DNA of 36,917 bases from Bacteroidales bacterium. GTDB taxonomy: Bacteria > Bacteroidota > Bacteroidia > Bacteroidales > UBA932. The stretch spans positions 1 to 36,917 of the forward strand of contig JAFQFD010000040.1 in the NCBI GenBank assembly GCA_017415715.1. Reading direction: 5' to 3'. Below, one piece after another: positions 17,593 to 24,223 of the stretch; position 1 is the first letter of the stretch, and every line of letters begins with the position of its first letter. Under the pieces are notes generated by a model. The model ran no database searches, had not been told where the DNA came from, and saw only the letters and a list, made by a program, of their open reading frames with translations. The position numbers and the translations under genes were made by a program.

Positions 17593-19263
17593 TTATTTCT
17601 TGAAGAATCCGAGGGTTGATTTCACTGCTCTCCAGCTGCCGTCCATGTGGTTGATCATGCCGGCTCCGCTGACCCACATTCCAGTGGAGCCGCCGCCGTC
17701 AAGGTTCATGGCATGCACGCAGCCGAGACTCTTCATGATCGGGCCGAGCTCCTTCATGTATGCTCCCTGGCTAGCATCAATGCGGCCGTCGCATATGAAG
17801 AGGACGATCTTGCCGTCTGCTGTCACTCCGACAGCAGACCTGTCCGGATGAGCGGAATATACTCCCGACTCGTCCCAGCACTCGTAATTTGTATAATAAT
17901 GAGTGTCGTCGACCATGGTGTTGTCTGCAGAAACCTTTCCGTCATAGAGGACCATAGGGCCGCAGCTGATTGCATAATACGGCTTCCACTCCACAGCATC
18001 CACAGGTGATGTGGCGCTTACTTTTCCATATTTCGCCTGACCTACGACATTTGCCTGCGGGCGGTCATAGTAATAGAATGTGCCCTGCTGAGGGACCCCC
18101 ACCCAGTATGCAGCTGCCTTTCCATCCTTGTCAACGCCTATTATCGGTCTGGTGACCTGATATAGCTGACTGTTTGAGGCCCAGTAACAACCTTCTATCT
18201 CACCATGCCACTCCTGGGTCATCTGACCTTCAGTGAAGATCACTCCGATGTTGTAGTTTCCATATATGGCTCCGTTGATCAGAGCAAGGCAGTCTCCTGC
18301 GGCCTCAGCCTGGGACTGGACAGTCTTCTTTGAGCCTTTGGTTTCAGGATACATAACGCGGAAATCGACCTTGGAAGGGTCTGCAACGGCATACCATGCA
18401 TTGAAATTGCGGCCGTTCAGCTGCGATGTGGTCTTATAGATCTCGACTCCTTCCATACCTTCGTAAGTCTGCTTTTCCCATGCAAGCTGAGGTGTTTCCG
18501 GCTGAGCTTCAAGCTTCACTGTCTGAGGCTCGCTGTAGCGGTATGTGTCGCCGTCCTTGATGAATGCGCTCATCTGATATTCCTTGCCGTCCTCGAGGTA
18601 TGCGTTCGGCACTACCTGGAGGATTTCAGCGTTGGCAGAAATCTGAGGTCCAAGCACCTTTATGTCATCCACAGAAGGCGCGCCAGTCTCGCTGAAGCAG
18701 ATACCATGCTCCGGATTGGCTCCCGCGATCTGCTGTACTTTGTAACTGACTGCTACATAAGCATATGAGGTCTTGACTGACTTTATTTCAGGTATCTTTT
18801 TCGGGTCCGTTTCAGGCACTGCAGGGTCGTCCTTCGGGTCCTCCGGATCTGCAGGTGTTTCGGGGTCTTCAGGATCCTCCGGGTCCTCTGGAATCTCTGG
18901 GGCAGGAAGCTCATAGTTCAGAAGATAAACCACCTGGGAATTCAACTTGAAATCTTCCGAGACGGCCTGGACACCGAAGTCATAGACAGCCCCGGCCTCA
19001 AGCCCCGAAAACTCATATTCAACAGCATCTGCCGCTACGGTTGCCACCGGATCCACATAGTATGAATCCCCTTCTCCACGGAGGAAGAGCCTGTATCCTT
19101 TTTCGCCCTGGGCGTTGTCGGTCCAGGTGAGGACTACGGTCGTAAGGTCTTTCGGCTCCGCCTTGAGACCTGAAGGGTCTGCAAGAGGTGCTGCTTCCGG
19201 AGCCGGCTTCTGACATGAAGAAGCCATCATCACGATGGCAAGAAGTGTAAGGTGAATTTTCAT
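17593..19263 (-). CDS. Phosphodiester glycosidase (NAGPA-type) lipoprotein with FN3-like modules
   Basis: The 556-residue product is a predicted lipoprotein (MMASSC, Cys17). An FN3-like module (about 28-112) is followed by an acidic Pro/Glu/Asp linker (about 115-155, repeated PEDPED units) and a second beta-sandwich module (about 155-252). A C-terminal NAGPA/DUF2233 domain (about 270-556) follows, with the signatures DRSAVGVT, FICDGR and NLDGGGST (520-527). The eukaryotic relative removes GlcNAc from a phosphodiester-linked mannose. Bacterial members are thought to cleave sugar phosphodiesters. I chose ATG 19263 because it immediately precedes the signal peptide. The longer open frame to 19389 would cross both divergent promoters. 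It is the first gene of the minus arm. Confidence 0.82.
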   Translation of the reverse strand: MKIHLTLLAIVMMASSCQKPAPEAAPLADPSGLKAEPKDLTTVVLTWTDNAQGEKGYRLFLRGEGDSYYVDPVATVAADAVEYEFSGLEAGAVYDFGVQAVSEDFKLNSQVVYLLNYELPAPEIPEDPEDPEDPETPADPEDPKDDPAVPETDPKKIPEIKSVKTSYAYVAVSYKVQQIAGANPEHGICFSETGAPSVDDIKVLGPQISANAEILQVVPNAYLEDGKEYQMSAFIKDGDTYRYSEPQTVKLEAQPETPQLAWEKQTYEGMEGVEIYKTTSQLNGRNFNAWYAVADPSKVDFRVMYPETKGSKKTVQSQAEAAGDCLALINGAIYGNYNIGVIFTEGQMTQEWHGEIEGCYWASNSQLYQVTRPIIGVDKDGKAAAYWVGVPQQGTFYYYDRPQANVVGQAKYGKVSATSPVDAVEWKPYYAISCGPMVLYDGKVSADNTMVDDTHYYTNYECWDESGVYSAHPDRSAVGVTADGKIVLFICDGRIDASQGAYMKELGPIMKSLGCVHAMNLDGGGSTGMWVSGAGMINHMDGSWRAVKSTLGFFKK

Positions 19264-19283
19264 AATCACTGAATTATCGGGTG

Positions 19284-19315
19284 CAAAATTAGTAATTTTG
19301 TATTGGATATTGCAA
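19284..19315 (-). promoter_or_regulatory. Promoter of the minus arm
   Basis: On the minus strand TAATTTTG (19291 down to 19284) matches the -7 consensus TAnnTTTG. A TTG (19315 down to 19313) stands 21 bases upstream as the -33 box. The start codon at 19263 follows about 20 bases after the -7 box, so the leader is very short. Confidence 0.6.
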
Positions 19316-19332
19316 GAATTTGCGTACTTTTG
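19303..19332 (+). promoter_or_regulatory. Promoter of the plus arm
   Basis: TTG at 19303-19305 and TACTTTTG at 19325-19332 form a -33/-7 pair with a 19-base spacer. It interlocks with the minus-arm promoter: the two -33 regions lie side by side in the middle, so one regulator site or one bending event could affect both arms. Confidence 0.6.
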
Positions 19333-19378
19333 CACCACACTACACCACACTAAATTAAAAAAACACATTTTCAGCACG

Positions 19379-20755
19379 ATGAAAGGCACTCACAAGTACT
19401 ATAAATGGGAGGTTCTGGGACTCCTCTGGATGGCATATCTGCTCAACCAGGCAGACCGTCAGGTGTTCAATACAGTACTCCCTGCAATCCGTGATTCTCT
19501 CAACCTCACTGACACATCGGTAGGTCTCATCGCCACCGTATTCAACCTCTGCTACGCATTCATGGTGCCGCTCGGAGGAATGGCCGGCGACCGCCTCAGC
19601 CGCAAGTGGGTGACCACCATAGCGATCCTCTTCTGGAGCGTTGCGACCATGTTCACAGGACTTGCAACAGGCGTTGTGATGCTCATACTCATGCGAAGTG
19701 TGGCCACCGGCGGCGGAGAAGCATTCTTCGGACCTGCCAACTATTCGCTCCTGGGTCAGTATCACACAGACACCAGAGCCCGCGCGATGTCCATCCACCA
19801 GACTTCATACTATGTGGGAGTGATCCTCGCAGGATGGCTTGCGGGATATATCGCTGACAAGCTCGGCTGGCAGTACTCGTTCATCATCTTCGGTGCAGCC
19901 GGCATCATCTGGGGCATTGTGATGGCCTTCCGTCTCAAGGATAAGGAGATGCCCGATCAGGTCGGGCATGACGACAATGTGCAGAACTGTAATGACAACG
20001 GGCATGACAGGACGATGGAGGACGTGGAATATGACAACGGGCATGACGACAATATGCTGAACTGTAATGACGAAGAGATATCCGACCGTCATTCCCGACT
20101 TGATCGGGAATCTCAAAAGCCAGGCATCTTCGACGGCTTCAAAACAGTGTTCACCACACCTACAGCCCTCGTTCTGACAATAGGATTCAGCGGATTCATC
20201 TTCGTTATCACAGGCTACATGACCTGGGTGCCTGCCTTCCTCCAGGAGGAGTTCGGCCAGACACAGGCCGCAGCAGGCTTCAACTCGATGTTCTGGACAT
20301 ACCTCGCCGCATTCGCCGGAGTGCTCCTCGCCGGCACGCTTTCAGACAAGTTCGCTGTCCGTGACCGCAAGGTAAGGATGGTAATCCAGGGCGTGGGACT
20401 CATCCTCGGAGCCGCGTTCCTCTTCTTCGTGGGAAGCAACATGACCCTCTGGCTCATCTATCTCTGCTTCGCCGGATGGGGATTCTTCAGGGCATTCTTC
20501 GATGCAAACATATATACAGTGCTCTATGACGTGACGCCGGCAAGACTCCATGCCTCATGCTCAAGCGCCCTCATCACCACAGGATTCGCCGTCGGTGCCC
20601 TCGCTCCGGTGATACTCGGAGCAATGAAGGACAGCATGGGCAGCCTCTCGGCGACATTCCCTGTCCTTGGAGCCGTATGGATCGTATGCGGAATCCTGAT
20701 GCTCATTGTCAGCAGGACGCACTACCAGAAGGATTATGACAAAATAAACAGATAA
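19379..20755 (+). CDS. MFS sugar transporter with a repeat-derived insert in the central loop
   Basis: The 458-residue product is a 12-helix major facilitator protein of the inner membrane. Features include NQADRQVFNTVLPAI after helix 1 and the loop motif GGMAGDRLSRKW (66-77). The closest general resemblance is to the anion:cation symporter group, which carries sugar acids and related solutes, but the substrate is uncertain. Residues about 190-246, between helices 6 and 7, are hydrophilic, rich in Asn and Asp, and encoded by a composite palindromic repeat (19948-20112). Without this insert the protein would be about 403 residues, a common MFS size. The start at 19379 fits the promoter, while the open frame back to 19298 crosses the promoter. 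The next gene starts 2 bases after the stop. Confidence 0.85.
   Translation: MKGTHKYYKWEVLGLLWMAYLLNQADRQVFNTVLPAIRDSLNLTDTSVGLIATVFNLCYAFMVPLGGMAGDRLSRKWVTTIAILFWSVATMFTGLATGVVMLILMRSVATGGGEAFFGPANYSLLGQYHTDTRARAMSIHQTSYYVGVILAGWLAGYIADKLGWQYSFIIFGAAGIIWGIVMAFRLKDKEMPDQVGHDDNVQNCNDNGHDRTMEDVEYDNGHDDNMLNCNDEEISDRHSRLDRESQKPGIFDGFKTVFTTPTALVLTIGFSGFIFVITGYMTWVPAFLQEEFGQTQAAAGFNSMFWTYLAAFAGVLLAGTLSDKFAVRDRKVRMVIQGVGLILGAAFLFFVGSNMTLWLIYLCFAGWGFFRAFFDANIYTVLYDVTPARLHASCSSALITTGFAVGALAPVILGAMKDSMGSLSATFPVLGAVWIVCGILMLIVSRTHYQKDYDKINR
19948..20112. repeat. 165-bp composite palindromic (REPIN-like) insert inside the MFS gene
   Basis: Two inverted copies of one hairpin repeat mark the ends. At 19948-19972, ATGCCCGA pairs with TCGGGCAT. 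At 20088-20112, ATTCCCGA pairs with TCGGGAAT. Both have 5-base loops and flanking GTCAT/ATGAC ends. Between them lie two direct copies of a 34-base block (19963-19996 and 20038-20071, 32/34 identical, offset 75 bases). The block copies surround a 30-base segment (20008-20037) that matches 21489-21518 at 29/30 positions. The total is 55 codons, so the reading frame is kept. Confidence 0.85.
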
Positions 20756-20757
20756 TT

Positions 20758-22221
20758 ATGAAAGCCGAACTTAAAAACAGGAAGCCGAAAGCAGGAGTAC
20801 TTCTGATAGCTTCCCCAAGGTTCAAGAACCTTTCCGGTCCTCAGAGAGGAACATACGGAGAGAGAAAGGAAAAAGCGGTCAAGGAAATCCTCGGAACGAT
20901 GGACTTCCTTGACTTGGTGTATCCGGGCATAACCTATGAAAGAGAGGATGCACAGAAGGCCATGGACATGTTCTACGCTGAAAAAGTAGACTTCATCTAT
21001 GCCGAGTTCCTCTCATGGAGCGAGGACTTCGCATGGATCCGCTTCCTGCGCGACTGCCCTGATATCCCTATCATCTTCTGCAACGTGGCAAAGCCTAAGA
21101 TGACTTTCGAGACCACTCTTGACGAGGATGACTTCGTTGATTATCTATGCGCCGGCACGCTCGTAGGCTCTCTCGAGGCTTCCGGAAGCATCAGGAGGGT
21201 GCCTCGCAAGAACGTGAAGACCGTCATGGGAACACGCGAGGAAGTTACCGAAAAGCTCAAGGTCTATGCAAATGCAGCAAGGACACGCGCAATCCTCCGC
21301 CACTCGAACGTAGGCCTCATGGCCAACATGAACGAGGCGATGTGGAGCACATATTTCGACAATTACGACCTCTTCACCAAGATAGGTCCTGAGATCCATT
21401 ATCTCCCATACAGCGACTACGGCACTGAGATCGACAATCTCACCGACGAGGAGGTGAAGGCATACGCCGACGAGCTCACAGGCAAGTACAGGATGATGGA
21501 GGACGTGGAATATGACAAGTTCATCGGATGCGTCAAGGCGACCCTCGGCATCAAGAAGCTCGCAGAAAAGAACGACATAGACTGCTATGTATATAATGAC
21601 ATAGACCAGGCAACATTCAGGACAGCAGGCTGCCGTGCCGGATTCTATCCTCAGTGGTTCAACGAGAACGTGAGCGTGCTCGTGCCTGAGGCCGACATAG
21701 GAGCAGGTCTTATCACATACATCCTCAAGCTGATGAGCGGCAGGAACGTGAACTTCGTGGAGCCGTTCCACATCGAGGATGAGTTCGGCACATTCGCCGG
21801 AGGACACGCTGGTCCTAACGACCACAACGACCCAGACTGGCAGGAGAACGTCATCATCTCACGCGACGTACGCTTCGCAAAGACCAGCTGGAAGTATGCG
21901 GGAGCTCCATTCGCATGGTACCGCTTCAGCCCGGGAATGAAGACTGTCGCAGGCCTCTACGAGGAGGGTGGAAAGTACAAGCTCATCACCTTCATGGCAG
22001 AGAGTCTCTCGGAGAAGGACACTCCGCAGAGCGACAAGAAGCATCTCCTGGCAACATACAGCCACACTATATTCAGGCCGGTTGTCCCTGCAAAGGAGCT
22101 GTGGGAGCAGGTGCTCCGTATCGGAGCGACACAGCACTACGCCATCGTAGACGGCGACTGGCGCAAGGAGCTCGAGGACTTCGCTGAGATGATGAACTTC
22201 GAATTTTATAGTATAAAATAA
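20758..22221 (+). CDS. L-arabinose/L-fucose isomerase-like sugar isomerase
   Basis: The 487-residue product has no signal peptide and the length and layout of AraA/FucI-fold ketol isomerases. Candidate metal ligands can be lined up with E. coli AraA (Glu306, Glu333, His350, His450): Glu311 in VPEADIGAG, Glu335 in FVEPFHIED, His350 in GGHAG and His460 in ATQHYAIV. The C-terminal HYAIVDG...LEDFAEMMNFE segment resembles the AraA tail. The family converts aldoses to ketoses in the cytoplasm. Overall similarity to classical AraA appears low, so it is probably a divergent subfamily with its own substrate. It is cotranscribed with the MFS gene (2-base gap). Bases 21489-21518 are duplicated inside that MFS gene. 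Confidence 0.75.
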   Translation: MKAELKNRKPKAGVLLIASPRFKNLSGPQRGTYGERKEKAVKEILGTMDFLDLVYPGITYEREDAQKAMDMFYAEKVDFIYAEFLSWSEDFAWIRFLRDCPDIPIIFCNVAKPKMTFETTLDEDDFVDYLCAGTLVGSLEASGSIRRVPRKNVKTVMGTREEVTEKLKVYANAARTRAILRHSNVGLMANMNEAMWSTYFDNYDLFTKIGPEIHYLPYSDYGTEIDNLTDEEVKAYADELTGKYRMMEDVEYDKFIGCVKATLGIKKLAEKNDIDCYVYNDIDQATFRTAGCRAGFYPQWFNENVSVLVPEADIGAGLITYILKLMSGRNVNFVEPFHIEDEFGTFAGGHAGPNDHNDPDWQENVIISRDVRFAKTSWKYAGAPFAWYRFSPGMKTVAGLYEEGGKYKLITFMAESLSEKDTPQSDKKHLLATYSHTIFRPVVPAKELWEQVLRIGATQHYAIVDGDWRKELEDFAEMMNFEFYSIK

Positions 22222-22222
22222 A

Positions 22223-22332
22223 GATTGCCGGTCAAGCCGGCAATGACGACATAAAATAGAAACGTCATCCTCATAAAATAGAAACGTCATCCCCATAAAA
22301 TAGAAACGTCATCCCCGACCTGATCGGGGATC
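22223..22332. repeat. Composite palindromic repeat between isomerase and ManA-like genes
   Basis: A hairpin repeat at 22223-22247 (ATTGCCGG with CCGGCAAT) and one at 22308-22332 (ATCCCCGA with TCGGGGAT) face in opposite orientation. They enclose tandem 22-bp units. The outer bases (GAT...ATGAC, GTCAT...GATC) match those of the insert in the MFS gene, and the stem sequences differ by paired, pairing-preserving changes. The element fills nearly all of the 130-base intergenic gap and ends 20 bases before the ManA-like ATG. Confidence 0.85.
22250..22315 (+). repeat. Three tandem 22-bp units
   Basis: Three head-to-tail units (22250-22271, 22272-22293, 22294-22315) differ only in the last base. 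Each consists of an A/T-rich half (CATAAAATAGAAAC) followed by GTCATCC, which is the outer end of the palindromic repeat. The third unit merges into the complete hairpin at 22308-22332. The array looks like stepwise duplication of the repeat border. Confidence 0.85.
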
Positions 22333-22351
22333 TAAAAAACAGATATCAACA

Positions 22352-24223
22352 ATGAGTTTCATGTACAACCCGTTTCCGTTTGACGATCCGAAACCGATCA
22401 ACAGACCGAAACTTTCAGAAAAGACCATCAACTCCATAGTGGCAGGAGGAACTCCGAATGTCGCAAAGAAATTTGTCGCGCAGATCGCCGACAGGGCAAA
22501 GGCAGAGGGTGTGATCGTCGGTATCGACGGATACACCACAGCCAACTGGAACCTCTTCGTCAACCTTGTGGCAAGAGAGTGCGTCATCAACGGCCTTGAG
22601 CTTGAAGTTGTCGATGCAGCCAAGGCTGTCTTCAAGTCAGGCAAGGAGATCGACGACATGATCGACCCGCTCCTGATCTGGGACACAAAGATCGACCCTA
22701 CCCTCCTCTACGGAAAGCTTTACCACGGAGGTTACATCGGTCTTTTCGACCAGACGAAGATGGAGCAGTTCCGCAATGATGTTCCTGCCATGAAGGCACC
22801 TGGAAAGCTCGTCGTTGTTGCCGGATACGGCTGCATGACCGCAGAGCTCCGCGACCTCTATGACATCAAGTGCTGGTTCGACATCACTCCGATGAAGACC
22901 ATGCTCCGCATCAGAGGCGGTGAATATTCAAACATCGGCAAGGAACGTCCGGGCATCATCAACCGCACCATCCGCCGCTGCTACTACTGCGACTTCGAGT
23001 GCGCGGTGCAGCTGAGAAAGGACCTCTGGAAAAACAACGTTCCAGACTATTTCTTCCTTGACAACGACCCTAAGAAGCTCCAGATGATGCCTTTCGAGGC
23101 TTTCTCGGAGATCTGCGCAGAGCTCGTGAAATATCCGTTCCGAGCAAAGCCATGCTACCTCGAGGGAGTATGGGGCGGTTCATATATGAAGAAGCATCGC
23201 AACCTTCCTGAGGAGATGAGGAACGCCGCATGGGTGTTCGACTTCATCCCAATGGAGGTCAGCGTACTTGTAGAGGCAGGCAAGGAAATGCTCGACATCA
23301 ACTACTGCTCATTCGTTCACAAGGAAGGCATCAACCTCATGGGTGAGAAGTGCGTGAACAAATACCAGGGATACTTCCCTATCCGCTTCAACTGGGACGA
23401 CTCATACCACTCTACAGGCAACATGTCCATCCAGTGCCACTCGGACGGCAAGTTCAACATCGAGAACTACAACGAGTTCGGCCGTCAGGACGAGAGCTAC
23501 TATGTGGTGGTCACAGGCCATGAGGCTAAGACTTTCATCGGATTCCGCGACGATGCGGACATCCCTCAGTTCTTCAAGGAGATCGAGGATGCCGACACAA
23601 AGCAGATCCCATGCGACTACATGAAGTATGTAAGCTATGAGGATTCGGTTCCAGGCCTCCAGGTGATGTTTCCTGCAGGAACAATCCACTCAAGCGGACG
23701 CAACCAGGTGATCCTCGAGATCGGCTCGCTCACTATCGGTTCTTATACATATAAGATGTATGACTACCTCCGCCTCGACTTCGACGGCAAGCAGCGTCCT
23801 ATCCACACTTACCTCGGAGAGAAGTGCGTGAACCAGAACAGAAGGGCTTCCGTGATCCACGATCCGAACAGCCCTGACTACATAGTGCAGAAGCCTCGCC
23901 TCGACGCGAAGGGAGAAGGCTGGGAGGAGTACATCCTCGGCGAGAACCCTCAGATGTACATCTCGCTCCGCCGCCTCGAGTTCGAGAAGATGTGCGAGCA
24001 GGACACAAAGAACGAGAAGTTCCATGTCCTTACTCTCGTAGACGGCGACAGAGCTCGCGTACGCAGCGTGGAGCATCCTGAGCGTCACTATGACATGGAG
24101 TTCATGGACATCGTATGCGTGCCTGCAGACATGGGAAAATATGTTGTGGAAAACCTCGGCAGGGAGCCGATCCGCATCCACAAGACAACCCTTCGTGAAG
24201 GATTTGAAAACGATGAAAAATAG
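22352..24223 (+). CDS. ManA-like (type I phosphomannose isomerase fold) protein with degenerate kinase-like N-terminus
   Basis: The 623-residue product has two parts. Residues about 300-600 resemble the type I phosphomannose isomerase cupin, with candidate zinc ligands Gln361 and His363 (SIQCHSD), Glu381 (DESYY) and His446 (PAGTIH). Residues about 50-260 resemble a uridine-kinase-type P-loop fold. VIVGIDGYTTANWN (54-67) stands where a Walker A would be but has no GKS/T, and VVVAGYGCMTAELRDLYDIKCWFD (154-177) resembles the later strand of that fold. The N-terminal part may therefore be inactive or serve a binding role. The family converts aldose and ketose phosphates. The sugar is unknown here. 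The ROK gene overlaps its last 11 bases. Confidence 0.65.
   Translation: MSFMYNPFPFDDPKPINRPKLSEKTINSIVAGGTPNVAKKFVAQIADRAKAEGVIVGIDGYTTANWNLFVNLVARECVINGLELEVVDAAKAVFKSGKEIDDMIDPLLIWDTKIDPTLLYGKLYHGGYIGLFDQTKMEQFRNDVPAMKAPGKLVVVAGYGCMTAELRDLYDIKCWFDITPMKTMLRIRGGEYSNIGKERPGIINRTIRRCYYCDFECAVQLRKDLWKNNVPDYFFLDNDPKKLQMMPFEAFSEICAELVKYPFRAKPCYLEGVWGGSYMKKHRNLPEEMRNAAWVFDFIPMEVSVLVEAGKEMLDINYCSFVHKEGINLMGEKCVNKYQGYFPIRFNWDDSYHSTGNMSIQCHSDGKFNIENYNEFGRQDESYYVVVTGHEAKTFIGFRDDADIPQFFKEIEDADTKQIPCDYMKYVSYEDSVPGLQVMFPAGTIHSSGRNQVILEIGSLTIGSYTYKMYDYLRLDFDGKQRPIHTYLGEKCVNQNRRASVIHDPNSPDYIVQKPRLDAKGEGWEEYILGENPQMYISLRRLEFEKMCEQDTKNEKFHVLTLVDGDRARVRSVEHPERHYDMEFMDIVCVPADMGKYVVENLGREPIRIHKTTLREGFENDEK

Noticed and set aside
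19298-19378. N-terminal extension of the MFS transporter to 19298
   Set aside because: It would begin upstream of the predicted transcription start. The shorter protein starting at 19379 fits MFS proteins better.
19264-19389. N-terminal extension of the phosphodiester glycosidase to an ATG at 19389
   Set aside because: It would cross both divergent promoters and the MFS start, and would put the clear lipoprotein signal peptide 42 residues inside the protein.
19948-20112. Pseudogene or frameshift interpretation of the MFS gene
   Set aside because: The frame stays open through the insert, and both transmembrane halves look intact, so the gene is probably functional.
22250-22315. CRISPR array
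   Set aside because: The three 22-bp units are directly adjacent with no unique spacers, and no cas genes are present.
22223-22332. Simple intrinsic terminator after the isomerase
   Set aside because: The hairpins lack proper T runs and match a dispersed repeat that also lies inside a coding region, so repeat identity explains them better.
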